Positions 41,118 to 49,890 of a DNA stretch of 64,000 bases are shown here, piece by piece. Positions within the stretch are counted from its first letter, which is position 1; each line of letters starts with the position of its first letter. Origin of the DNA: Actinomycetota bacterium (GTDB lineage: Bacteria; Actinomycetota; Thermoleophilia; Gaiellales; F1-60-MAGs149); assembly GCA_016870485.1 (NCBI GenBank), contig VGBM01000003.1:62001-126000 (forward strand), read 5' to 3'. A program made the position numbers and the translations under genes. The notes below the pieces were generated by a model that saw only the letters and a program-made list of their open reading frames with translations, did not search any database and was not told where the DNA came from.

Positions 41118-42293
41118 ATGGACCTGTCCCTCAACGCCCGCGAGCGGGAGATCCAGGAACGCTCCCGGCGCTTCACGGACCAGCACCTGCTGCCCCTCGA
41201 GATCACCTGCGACGAGCAGGACGGCCTCACGCCGGAGCAGCTCGCCCCGACCTACGCGGCGGTCATCGCCGAGCGCCTGAACGCCGTCAACATGCCCGCC
41301 GAGTGGGGTGGGCAGGGCCTTACCATCTTCGAGCAGGTGCTCTCGCAGGAGCAGCTCGGCCGCTCCACGAACGCCCTCTGGGACGTCGTCTGGCGGCCCG
41401 CGAACGTGCTGCGCTACTGCACCCCCGAGCAGCGCGAGCGCTGGCTCGTGCCCGAGATCGAGGGGCGGCGGCGCTCCTGCTACGCGATCACGGAGGCCGA
41501 CGCGGGCTCCGACCCCTCGACCCTCGCCACGTCCGCGGTCCGCGACGGGGACGGCTTCGTCCTCAGCGGCGAGAAGTGGTACGTCACCGTCGGCGACGTC
41601 GCCGACTACCAGATCGTCGTGGCCGAGGTGCCCGGTGAGGGCCCGACCTCGTTCTTGATCGACCGCGACACCGACGGCGTCGAGCAGCACCGCGTCCCGC
41701 GCTACATGCACCACTTCGTCTACGAGCACCCGATCTTCCGCTACCACGACGTCCGGCTCGGCCCGGAGCACGTCCTCGGCGCGGTGGGCGAGGGCTACGA
41801 CCTGACCAAGGAGTGGTTCATGGAGGAGCGGCTGATGATCGCCGCCCGCTGCCTCGGCGGGGCGGAGCGCTGCCTCGAAGACGCCTTCGCCTACGCGACG
41901 GACCGCGTGCAGTTCGGGGAGCGGATCATCGACTTCCAGGGCGTCTCGTTCCCCCTCGCGGAGGCCGTCGCCGACATCGCCGCCGCCCGCGCCGTCACCT
42001 ACCAGGTGGCGTGGGAGGTGACCGAGGGGCGCATCGACCCGAAGACCCTCCACGCGAAGGCCGCCGCGATCAAGCTGTTCGCCTCCGAGATGGCCAACCG
42101 CGTCGTCGACTCCTGCGTGCAGGTGCTCGGCGGGCGCGGCTACATGCGCGAGAACGCCGTCGAGCGGTTCTACCGCGACCTGCGCGTCGACCGCATCTGG
42201 GAGGGCACCTCCGAGATCCAGAAGGTCGTGCTCGTCAACGAGATGCGCAAGCGCGGCACGGGTCCGGTCGCGGCCTGGCCCGTGGAGGGCTGA
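41118..42293 (+). CDS. Acyl-CoA dehydrogenase (second paralogue)
   Basis: A 391-aa acyl-CoA dehydrogenase distinct in sequence from its neighbour: FTDQHLLPLE near the start, YAITEADAGSDPST, GEKWYVTVGDVADYQIVVAE, GAERCLEDAFAYATDRVQFG and the terminal RIWEGTSEIQKVVLVNEM. The larger C-terminal spread and QGVSFPLAEAVADIAAAR helix are typical of bacterial acyl-CoA dehydrogenases for branched or modified acyl groups. Its stop overlaps the TetR start (TGATG). Confidence 0.92.
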   Translation: MDLSLNAREREIQERSRRFTDQHLLPLEITCDEQDGLTPEQLAPTYAAVIAERLNAVNMPAEWGGQGLTIFEQVLSQEQLGRSTNALWDVVWRPANVLRYCTPEQRERWLVPEIEGRRRSCYAITEADAGSDPSTLATSAVRDGDGFVLSGEKWYVTVGDVADYQIVVAEVPGEGPTSFLIDRDTDGVEQHRVPRYMHHFVYEHPIFRYHDVRLGPEHVLGAVGEGYDLTKEWFMEERLMIAARCLGGAERCLEDAFAYATDRVQFGERIIDFQGVSFPLAEAVADIAAARAVTYQVAWEVTEGRIDPKTLHAKAAAIKLFASEMANRVVDSCVQVLGGRGYMRENAVERFYRDLRVDRIWEGTSEIQKVVLVNEMRKRGTGPVAAWPVEG

Positions 42294-42892
42294 TGCCGCG
42301 CGCCTCCGTCGCCGAGCTGCGCCGCGGCGAGATCGTCGACGGCGCGATCCGCCTGATCGCCCGGGCGGGCTACGAGGCCACGACGATGCGCGGGCTGGCC
42401 GCCGAGCTCGACGTCTCGACGGGCACGATCACGCACTGGTTCGCGACGAAGGACCACGTGCTCGGGGCCACCCTCGAGGAGCTCGCGGCCCGCTTCGCCA
42501 CCCGGATAGAGGCCGAGCTCGCCGGCGCCGACGGGCCGCGCGCCGAGCTGATCGCGATCGGCGACGCCTCCGTGCCGGACACGCCGGAGCGCGCCGACGA
42601 GCAGCGGGTCTGGGGCGAGCTGGCGGCCCGCGCGGCGCGCACCCCGGCCCTCGCGGAGCTGCACGGACGGCTCTACGCGGGCTGGCGGCGGCGGATGGAG
42701 CGCGCCGTGCAGGCGGGGGCGGCCCGGGGCGAGCTGCGCGCGGTCGACGCGGCCGACTGGGCCCGCACCTATGCGGCGCTCCTCGACGGGCTCGGCCTGC
42801 ACGCGCTCCTGCACCCGGCGTCGATCTCGCCGGCGCGGATGCGCGCCGCGATCCGCGCGCACGTCGACGGCACCCTCGCGCCGGGCGCCTGA
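42293..42892 (+). CDS. TetR-family repressor
   Basis: A 199-aa regulator. The N-terminal helix-turn-helix is IVDGAIRLIARAGYEATTMRGLAAELDVS with GTITHWFATKDHVLGATLEE, and the C-terminal ligand-binding domain is all-helical. It closes the two-gene acyl-CoA dehydrogenase operon, so auto-repression released by an acyl-CoA or related ligand is the simplest model (compare FadR/KstR-type TetR proteins). A candidate operator lies at 39895-39924. Confidence 0.9.
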   Translation: MPRASVAELRRGEIVDGAIRLIARAGYEATTMRGLAAELDVSTGTITHWFATKDHVLGATLEELAARFATRIEAELAGADGPRAELIAIGDASVPDTPERADEQRVWGELAARAARTPALAELHGRLYAGWRRRMERAVQAGAARGELRAVDAADWARTYAALLDGLGLHALLHPASISPARMRAAIRAHVDGTLAPGA

Positions 42893-42893
42893 C

Positions 42894-44078
42894 TCAGCGC
42901 AGCTGGTCCGCGAACTGCCGGGCGGTCCGCGCCGACAGCCCGTGGCCCTGCACCGCGAAGCGCATCGCCTGCGCGTCGAGGTCGTCCGGCACGGAGCCGA
43001 GCCGCGCGAAGGCGAGGTGGCGGCAGATCGCCAGGTAGGCGGCCTTGTCCTGGCGGGGGAAGCGCACGCGGCGGCCGAAACGGGCGGCCAGCGCCACCTT
43101 CTCCCCGACCATCTCCTCCGCATCGACGTCGTCGGCGCGCTCGGCCAGCGAGCCGTGCGTGAGGTTGAGGCGGTTCGAGGTGGCCCAGACGATCACGTTC
43201 GGGGGGCGCTCGACGACGCCGCCGTCGAGGGTGGCGCGCAGGACCCGGTCGAGCCGCTCGCCGTCGTCGACGACGAGGTCGTCGAGGAAGAGGATCGTCG
43301 GCGGGCCGTCGCGCAGCTCGATCAGCGCCGCCTCGACCCCGTCGATCTGGTCGCGCTCGACCTGCACGAGCCGGATGCCCTGGTCGGCGTAGGCCGCGGC
43401 GCAGGCCCGCACCGCGGCCGACTTGCCGGTGCCGGGCGGGCCGTGCAGGAGCGCGTCGTTGGCGGGGGCCCCGTGGAGGAACGCGCGCAGGTCGTCGAGG
43501 AGCGGCGCCCGCTGGGCCTCGTAGCCGACGAGATCCTCGAGGGTCGTGCGGTCCGGGGCGGGCACACCGACGAGCTCGCCGTCGACCCAGCGCAGGACGC
43601 GGCTGATCGCCAGCGCCCCCGTGCCCTCCGCGGCGTGGAACGCGGCCAGGTCGGCGGCCGTTCCGGCCCAGCCCGGCTCGGCGGCGAGCCGGTCGGCGAG
43701 CGCGAGCGCCGCGACCGGGATCGCGTCGCGCTCGGGGCCCGCGAGGTCGCGGCCGCCCAGCGCCCCGTCGAGGCCGTGGCGGGCGAGCAGGCGCGCCGCG
43801 TCGCCGTGGGCGAGCTCGCCGACCCGCGCGAGCTCGCGGCCGGCGAGGGCGACGCGCGGGTCGTGGGCGGCCATGCCGTGGCGCGCCGCGACGGCGAACG
43901 GCCCCTCGGAGGCGACGACGGCGAGGGCGATGGCCAGCCCGACGGGGAGCTCGAGTTCGAGGGCGGCGCGGGCGGCCTCGGCGGCCGCCACCTCGTCGTC
44001 GGGGGCCTCGGCGAGGTCGAAGAGCGGCCCCACGAGGCCGTCCTCGTGGAGGTCGGCGTAGGCGACGAGCAGGCTCAC
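42894..44078 (-). CDS. DUF815-family AAA+ ATPase
   Basis: A 394-aa protein. The N-terminal ~190 residues are helical and Ala/Leu-rich; the C-terminal half is an AAA+ domain: LLHGPPGTGKSAAVRACAAA (Walker A, ~217), TILFLDDLVVDD (Walker B), VIVWATSNRLNL (sensor 1) and ARFGRRVRFPRQDKAAYLAI. The pattern is that of DUF815 ATPases, whose role is unknown, though they are widespread. It overlaps nothing upstream, but its ATG follows the ureohydrolase by ATGA-type overlap. Confidence 0.85.
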   Translation of the reverse strand: MSLLVAYADLHEDGLVGPLFDLAEAPDDEVAAAEAARAALELELPVGLAIALAVVASEGPFAVAARHGMAAHDPRVALAGRELARVGELAHGDAARLLARHGLDGALGGRDLAGPERDAIPVAALALADRLAAEPGWAGTAADLAAFHAAEGTGALAISRVLRWVDGELVGVPAPDRTTLEDLVGYEAQRAPLLDDLRAFLHGAPANDALLHGPPGTGKSAAVRACAAAYADQGIRLVQVERDQIDGVEAALIELRDGPPTILFLDDLVVDDGERLDRVLRATLDGGVVERPPNVIVWATSNRLNLTHGSLAERADDVDAEEMVGEKVALAARFGRRVRFPRQDKAAYLAICRHLAFARLGSVPDDLDAQAMRFAVQGHGLSARTARQFADQLR

Positions 44079-45076
44079 GGCATCTGCCGCTGCGCGGTCC
44101 GGCCCGTGCGGCGCAGCGCGACGCCGTTGAGGCAGTCGAGGATCACGCGGTGGCCGGCCATCGCGGTGATCGCGGCGTGGTCGTACGGCGGCGAGACCTC
44201 GACCAGGTCCATGGCGCAGAGGTCGAGCGACGAGGCGACCGCCAGGACGGCGCGCTTCAGCTCCCGGGTGGTCAGCCCGCCCGGCTCCGGCGTGCCCGTG
44301 CCCGGCGCGTAGGCCGGGTCGAGGACGTCGATGTCGACCGTCAGGTACGTGCGCGGCGCCCGCTCGGCCGCGAACGCGATCGCCTCGGCGACGACGGCGG
44401 GCAGGCCGCGGTCCTCGATCTCGTCCATCGTGGCCCAGCGCATGCCCTGCGCGCGCATCCAGTCGAACTCGGGCGGCGTCGGCCAGGTCCCGCGCAGGCC
44501 GATCTGGAAGATCCGCGAGCCGTCGAGCTCGCCGCGCTCGATCGCGGCGCGGAACGGCGTGCCGTGCGGCGGCTCGCCCGTGGCGGGATCGCCCGTGTCG
44601 GCGTGGGTGTCGAAGTGGATCACCGAGTAGCCGTCGGACCCGTACGCGCCGTGGAGCGCGCGCAGCATGGCGTGCGACAGCGAGTGGTCGCCGCCGATCA
44701 CGATCGGCAGGGTGCCGACCTCCAGCGCGAAGCCGACGGCCTCGGCGAGCAGGTCGTGCGCGAGCGGGATGTTGCCCGCCTGGACGTCGATGTCGCCCCA
44801 GTCGACGATCCGCAGCTCGGCGAGGGGGTCGATGCCGGCGTGGAGGCTCGGGCGCTCGCCCATCGCGTTGACGTCCTCGCCCTCGCGCACCGCCTGCGGC
44901 CCGAAGCGCGTCCCGGGGCGGTACGACACGGCCTCGTCGAAGGGCGCGCCGAGCACGACGACGTCCGCCGCGGCGACCTCGTCGCGGCTCGTGGCCGGCG
45001 CCACGCCGCAGTAGGTGCGGAGGATGCCGAAGTAGGCCCCGTAGGAGCCCTGGACGGGGTCGCGCGGCGCGCTCAC
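44075..45076 (-). CDS. Agmatinase/guanidino-acid ureohydrolase (arginase superfamily)
   Basis: A 333-aa manganese ureohydrolase that splits urea from a guanidino compound. Metal-binding motifs are complete: GGDHSLSHAM, HFDTHADTGD and DIDVLDPAYAPGTGTPEPGGL. It is closer to agmatinase/guanidinobutyrase than to arginase by its N-terminal YFGILRTYCGVAPA-type region, but substrate cannot be fixed by eye; formiminoglutamase (HutG) is an alternative given hutH in the window. GTG 45076 overlaps the OsmC stop (GTGA). Confidence 0.87.
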   Translation of the reverse strand: MSAPRDPVQGSYGAYFGILRTYCGVAPATSRDEVAAADVVVLGAPFDEAVSYRPGTRFGPQAVREGEDVNAMGERPSLHAGIDPLAELRIVDWGDIDVQAGNIPLAHDLLAEAVGFALEVGTLPIVIGGDHSLSHAMLRALHGAYGSDGYSVIHFDTHADTGDPATGEPPHGTPFRAAIERGELDGSRIFQIGLRGTWPTPPEFDWMRAQGMRWATMDEIEDRGLPAVVAEAIAFAAERAPRTYLTVDIDVLDPAYAPGTGTPEPGGLTTRELKRAVLAVASSLDLCAMDLVEVSPPYDHAAITAMAGHRVILDCLNGVALRRTGRTAQRQMP

Positions 45077-45516
45077 GCCTCCGCGATCTCCCAGTCGTTC
45101 TGCACCTCGGCGGTCGTGGACGCGGAGATGAAGCAGTCGCGCTCCGCCTTGCCGATCAGCTCTCGGGCGCGCTCGGCCTGGCCCGCGGCCACCGTCACGC
45201 TCGGACGCTGGTGCACGTGCACGAAGGCGTAGCGGCCGTCCTCGACGCGGCGCATCACCGTGCCGCCGATCGACGCCGAGTAGCCCGTCACCTCGACGCC
45301 CTTGTGCTCGGCGTGGGCGAGGAACGAGATCATCGTGCAGGAGGCGAGGCCGGCCAAAAACAGCTGCTCCGGGCTCCAGCGGTCGGGCTCCCCCATCGGG
45401 AAGTCGCTCGGCGGGCCGGACAGGATCGCGGGCAGGTCGCCGCTCGCGAGGGTGGAGGCGCGCCGGCCGTCCCACGCGACGTCGACCTCGTACTGGAACT
45501 GCTTGGAGTTGGGCAC
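45073..45516 (-). CDS. OsmC/Ohr-family peroxide-detoxifying protein
   Basis: A 147-aa thiol peroxidase-like protein with the two reactive cysteines C60 (AGLASCTMISF) and C128 (AERDCFISAS) and a central Glu/Arg environment, as in OsmC/YhfA proteins that reduce organic hydroperoxides. GTG 45516 is fixed by a -10 box 6 bases upstream. It starts a three-gene operon with the ureohydrolase and DUF815 ATPase; the link between them is not obvious. Confidence 0.9.
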   Translation of the reverse strand: MPNSKQFQYEVDVAWDGRRASTLASGDLPAILSGPPSDFPMGEPDRWSPEQLFLAGLASCTMISFLAHAEHKGVEVTGYSASIGGTVMRRVEDGRYAFVHVHQRPSVTVAAGQAERARELIGKAERDCFISASTTAEVQNDWEIAEA

Positions 45517-45522
45517 GGGGGC

Positions 45523-45528
45523 ATGGTA
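45523..45528 (-). promoter_or_regulatory. -10 box of osmC-type operon (leaderless)
   Basis: Reads TACCAT on the minus strand, 6 bases before GTG 45516. Confidence 0.55.
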
Positions 45529-45572
45529 CCCGCAGGCCGGGGAGCGCCGCCGTCCGAAGGGGGGTGTGCAAG

Positions 45573-45594
45573 GGTTCCCGCCGCGGTGGGAACC
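45573..45594 (+). promoter_or_regulatory. Inverted repeat in a divergent intergenic region
   Basis: GGTTCCC, 8 bases, GGGAACC is perfect in both arms, with a further C-G pair inside. It lies between the divergent OsmC and acidic-protein promoters, 26 bases upstream of the TACCAT box at 45620, so it could be an operator or an RNA hairpin. The rest of this 142-base gap shows nothing else. Confidence 0.35.
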
Positions 45595-45619
45595 GCCGCC
45601 AAGACCGGCCGGGGTTGCC

Positions 45620-45625
45620 TACCAT
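45620..45625 (+). promoter_or_regulatory. -10 box of the acidic-protein gene
   Basis: TACCAT, 33 bases before GTG 45659, giving a leader that includes a CGGGAGA ribosome-binding site. Confidence 0.5.
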
Positions 45626-45658
45626 CCCGCCGACCCGCTCTGCCCCCGGGAGACCGAC

Positions 45659-46195
45659 GTGGAAGCCTCGAACCTAGACAACGAGACCGAGACCGAGCCG
45701 GCCGCCGAGGCCGTCGAGGAGCAGGAGGCCCCGGCCGCCGAGGAGCAGGAGGCCCCGGCCGCCGAGGAGACGCCCGCCGTCGAGGCCGAGGCCGCCGCCG
45801 AGGAGGCTCCGGCCGTCGAGGCCGCCGAGGAGGCGCCCGACGCCGAGCCCGAGGCCGCCGCCGAGGAGGCCGAGGAGGAGCGCGAGCCGATGGACGCCGA
45901 GACCGAGGCGGAGATCGCCGCCGAGTTCGTCGGCGAGGCCGGCGAGGAGTACGACGCCGAGGCGGAGGCCGCCGCGGTGGCCGTCGCCACGGGCCCCGTC
46001 GTGGCCCGCGTCTACATCTGCAAGCACGGGCATCGCACCGTGTCGCTCTGGTCGACGCCGGACACCTGTCTGCGTCGCGTCAAGGGCCACATCTGCGGTG
46101 AGAGCCTGGTGGCCCTCGCGGATGCGCCGCCGGACGCCAAGGAGAAGATGCTGAACCCGCTCAAGGCCTCGAAGAAGGCCGCCAAGAAGTCCTGA
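45659..46195 (+). CDS. Acidic repeat protein with cysteine/histidine module and lysine tail
   Basis: A 178-aa protein in three parts: about 110 residues almost wholly Glu/Ala/Pro/Val; a compact module from ~118 (ARVYICKHGHRTVSLWS) with C-x-H-x-H and later DTCLRRVKGHICGESL, giving three Cys and three His in about 35 residues, which could bind zinc; and a basic C-terminus KASKKAAKKS like a histone-tail. No family is recognised. The acidic arm probably stays disordered. It overlaps the next gene (TGATG), suggesting a two-protein unit. Confidence 0.75.
   Translation: MEASNLDNETETEPAAEAVEEQEAPAAEEQEAPAAEETPAVEAEAAAEEAPAVEAAEEAPDAEPEAAAEEAEEEREPMDAETEAEIAAEFVGEAGEEYDAEAEAAAVAVATGPVVARVYICKHGHRTVSLWSTPDTCLRRVKGHICGESLVALADAPPDAKEKMLNPLKASKKAAKKS
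45716..45769 (+). repeat. 24-bp in-frame tandem repeat
   Basis: Two exact copies (45716-45739 and 45740-45763) plus 6 bases, each encoding EEQEAPAA. The repeat preserves the frame and could vary in number between strains. Confidence 0.8.
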
Positions 46196-46464
46196 TGAGC
46201 GGCGTCTCCCCGACCACGGACCCCCGCTCGTACGGTTGGCTCGAGCCCCTCTCCGACGAGGAGGCCGGGCGAATCGTCTTCTCGCCCGCCGGCGAGATGC
46301 TCGACGACGGCGACTGGTACCTGGACGCGACGAGCCCGAAGCGCGGCCCCGTCCTCGCCCTCGAGGGCGAGTTCGTGCCGCGGCAGGGCATGTACATCCG
46401 CCGCTCCAAGTCCGGCGAGGAGCTGTGGGGCCGTCTCACGCTCGCCGCCGCCGGCAAGCTCTAG
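46195..46464 (+). CDS. Small unknown protein downstream of the acidic protein
   Basis: An 89-aa soluble protein: SYGWLEPLSDEEAGRIVFSP, then a beta-rich centre (DWYLDATSPKRG) and the end RSKSGEELWGRLTLAAAGKL. No family is recognised. The ATG overlaps the upstream stop, so the two proteins are made together and may form a complex. 76 bases of empty DNA follow before the ABC gene. Confidence 0.65.
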   Translation: MSGVSPTTDPRSYGWLEPLSDEEAGRIVFSPAGEMLDDGDWYLDATSPKRGPVLALEGEFVPRQGMYIRRSKSGEELWGRLTLAAAGKL

Positions 46465-46540
46465 CCGTGGGACTCCCGCCATCCACGGGCACCCGGCCTG
46501 CGAGCATTTTGACGCCTCCGAGCGTCCGGAGTTCCCCCCG

Positions 46541-47305
<765 letters not shown>

Positions 47306-47308
47306 GGG

Positions 47309-49864
47309 ATGCTGCGGCTCGTCCTGCGCGGCCTCGCGACCCGCAAGCTGCGCTCCGCCCTGACCGCGGTCGCGATCCTGCTCGGGGTCACGATGATCTC
47401 CGGCACGTTCGTCCTGACGGACCAGATCGACCGCGCCTTCGTGCAGATCTTCGAGCAGGGCAACGCGCAGATCGACGTGGTCGTGAAGGACCGGCCGCCG
47501 TTCGAGGACCAGCAGACCGAGGTCTACCTCGACGCCGACGTGGTCGACCGGGTCCGCCAGGTCGACGGCGTGGCGCTGGCCGAGCCGTTCCTGCAGGTGC
47601 AGGGCTACCTCGTCGCGGACGGCGAGCAGCTGGTCAGCCAGGGCGGCGCCCCGAACTTCGTGTTCTCGAGCCTGCCGCAGGCGATGAACCCGTACACCCC
47701 GATCGCGGGACGGCTCCCCGAGGCGAGCGGCGAGGTCGCCGTGGCGAAGGAGATCGCCGAGCAGGGCGGGCTCGAGGTCGGGCAGGCCGCCCAGCTCGCG
47801 ACGCAGGCCGGCGCGCAGGACGTCTCCGTCGTCGGCATCCTCCAGTTCGGGGACGGCACGACGTCGCTCGGCGGCTCCACGTCCGTGATCGCCCCGCTCG
47901 GCGACGTGCAGGCCTGGTGGTCGCTCGACGGCAAGGCCAGCTTCGTCTACGCGAAGTCCGCCGACGGCGTCTCCGAAGACGAGCTCGCCGACCGCGTGCG
48001 CACGGCGCTCGACGACCCGGGGCTGATCGTCCAGACGGCGGCCGAGGACTCGGCCGAGCAGGCCAGCGAGCTCAACGCGCTGATCGGGCGGCTGATCCGC
48101 TTCGCCCTGCTCGGCTTCGCGGGCGTCGCCGTCCTCGTGGGCGCCTTCATCATCTTCAACACCTTCTCGATCACGGTCGCCCAGCGCACCCGCGAGTTCG
48201 CGATGCTGCGCACGATCGGCGCGAGCCGCCGCCAGATCCTCGGCACGGTGGTGGGGGAGGCCTTCGTGATCGCCCTCGCCGCGACCCTCGTCGGGCTGGT
48301 GCTCGGGCTCGGCTTCGCCTGGGGCCTCAACCGCGTCTTCGAGCTGGTCGGCTTCGGCCTGCCCGCGACGGGCCTGCGGATGCCCTGGCAGACCGTCGTG
48401 GTCTGCCTCGTCGTCGGCATCGGCGTGACCGTGCTGGCCGCGATCGGGCCGGCGCTGCGGGCCACCCGCATCGCCCCGGTCAGTGCCCTGCGCGAGGGCG
48501 CCGTGCCGCCGCGCGGCCGGCTCGCGCGGCTGACGCCCGTGATCGGCGTCCTGATCGGCGTCCTCGGCGGGGCGGCGCTCGTGGCCGGCCTGACCCAGGA
48601 CATCGCCACGACGCAGCGCCTCGCCATTCTCGCCGCCGGTGCGATCGCCGTCTTCATCGGCGTCGCCGTCCTGTCGCGCTACATCGTGCGGCCCGTCGTG
48701 CACGCGGCCGCCCCGCCGATCACCGCCGTCGCCGGCGGCGTCGGCCGGATCGCGGCCGAGAACGCGGGCCGCAACCCCGCCCGCACCGCGGTCACCGCCG
48801 CCGCGCTGATGATCGGGATCGGGCTCGTGGTCTTCGTGACCATCTTCGTCGGCGGGCTCAAGGAGTCGTTCACGGGCGCGATCGACGACTCGCTCGAGTC
48901 GGAGCTGATCGTGACCGCGCAGGGCTTCGGCAGCCCGCTGCCCGCCGCGGTGCTGCCCGCCGTGCGCGCCGTCGAGGGCGTCCAGGTCGCCTCGCCCGTC
49001 GGCGGCACCCCCGTCCAGATCGGCCAGGGCACGTTCGCGCTGATCGGCGTCGACCCGGCCGACATCGACCAGGTCTACTCGTTCGACTGGGAGTCGGGCG
49101 ACGACGCCCTGATCGGCCAGCTCGGCGCGGACGGCGCCGTCGTCGAGGCGAACGTGGCCTCCGACCTCGGGGTCGGCGTCGGCGACACCGTCGACGTCGT
49201 CTCGATCAACGGCGCGTCCGCGACGTTCGCGGTGCGCGGCCTCTACGCGGACGAGCAGTTCCTCAACGGCGTCACCGTCACGCAGGAGGCGCTCAAGCCG
49301 CTGCTCCAGTCCAACGCCACCGGGATCAACACGCTGTTCGTGAAGATCGCCGAGGGCGCGGACGCGACGCAGGTGCAGGCCGGCGTCGAGGCGGCGCTCG
49401 CGCCGTTCCCGACCGCCCAGGTGCAGTCGAACGCCGAGATCAAGGCGCAGATCGAGTCGGGCGTCAACCAGCTGCTCGTGATCTTCTACGCGCTCCTCGC
49501 CCTGAGCGTGATCATCTCGCTGTTCGGCATCGTCAACACGCTGGTCCTGTCGATCTTCGAGCGCACCCGCGAGATCGGCATGCTGCGCGCCGTCGGCACG
49601 ACGCGCCGCCAGCTGCGCCGCATGATCCGCTGGGAGTCCGTGATCACCTCGATCATCGGCGGCGTCCTCGGCGTCCTGATCGGCATCCTCTTCGGCTGGG
49701 TCACCGCGCAGGGGCTCGAGGCCGAGGGCATCGTCTTCATCCTGCCCGTGGGGACGCTCCTGCTCTTCCTCGCGCTGTCGATCGTGGCGGGCGTCGTCGC
49801 GGCGATCCTGCCCGCGCGGCGGGCCGCGAAGCTCGACGTGCTCGAGGCGCTGCAGTACGAGTAG
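47309..49864 (+). CDS. FtsX-type ABC permease with two FtsX domains
   Basis: An 851-aa permease. An N-terminal span (~15-35) is followed by a large extracytoplasmic domain, an FtsX domain (spans ~265-290, 315-345, 360-385), two extra middle spans (~408-460), a second external domain and a final FtsX domain (~725-850; ARRAAKLDVLEALQYE at the end). This 10-span layout is that of MacB-like permeases of Gram-positive bacteria involved in peptide or lipoprotein export and antimicrobial resistance. The substrate is unknown. Confidence 0.92.
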   Translation: MLRLVLRGLATRKLRSALTAVAILLGVTMISGTFVLTDQIDRAFVQIFEQGNAQIDVVVKDRPPFEDQQTEVYLDADVVDRVRQVDGVALAEPFLQVQGYLVADGEQLVSQGGAPNFVFSSLPQAMNPYTPIAGRLPEASGEVAVAKEIAEQGGLEVGQAAQLATQAGAQDVSVVGILQFGDGTTSLGGSTSVIAPLGDVQAWWSLDGKASFVYAKSADGVSEDELADRVRTALDDPGLIVQTAAEDSAEQASELNALIGRLIRFALLGFAGVAVLVGAFIIFNTFSITVAQRTREFAMLRTIGASRRQILGTVVGEAFVIALAATLVGLVLGLGFAWGLNRVFELVGFGLPATGLRMPWQTVVVCLVVGIGVTVLAAIGPALRATRIAPVSALREGAVPPRGRLARLTPVIGVLIGVLGGAALVAGLTQDIATTQRLAILAAGAIAVFIGVAVLSRYIVRPVVHAAAPPITAVAGGVGRIAAENAGRNPARTAVTAAALMIGIGLVVFVTIFVGGLKESFTGAIDDSLESELIVTAQGFGSPLPAAVLPAVRAVEGVQVASPVGGTPVQIGQGTFALIGVDPADIDQVYSFDWESGDDALIGQLGADGAVVEANVASDLGVGVGDTVDVVSINGASATFAVRGLYADEQFLNGVTVTQEALKPLLQSNATGINTLFVKIAEGADATQVQAGVEAALAPFPTAQVQSNAEIKAQIESGVNQLLVIFYALLALSVIISLFGIVNTLVLSIFERTREIGMLRAVGTTRRQLRRMIRWESVITSIIGGVLGVLIGILFGWVTAQGLEAEGIVFILPVGTLLLFLALSIVAGVVAAILPARRAAKLDVLEALQYE

Positions 49865-49890
49865 CCCGGATCGCGGATGATGTCCCCGGC

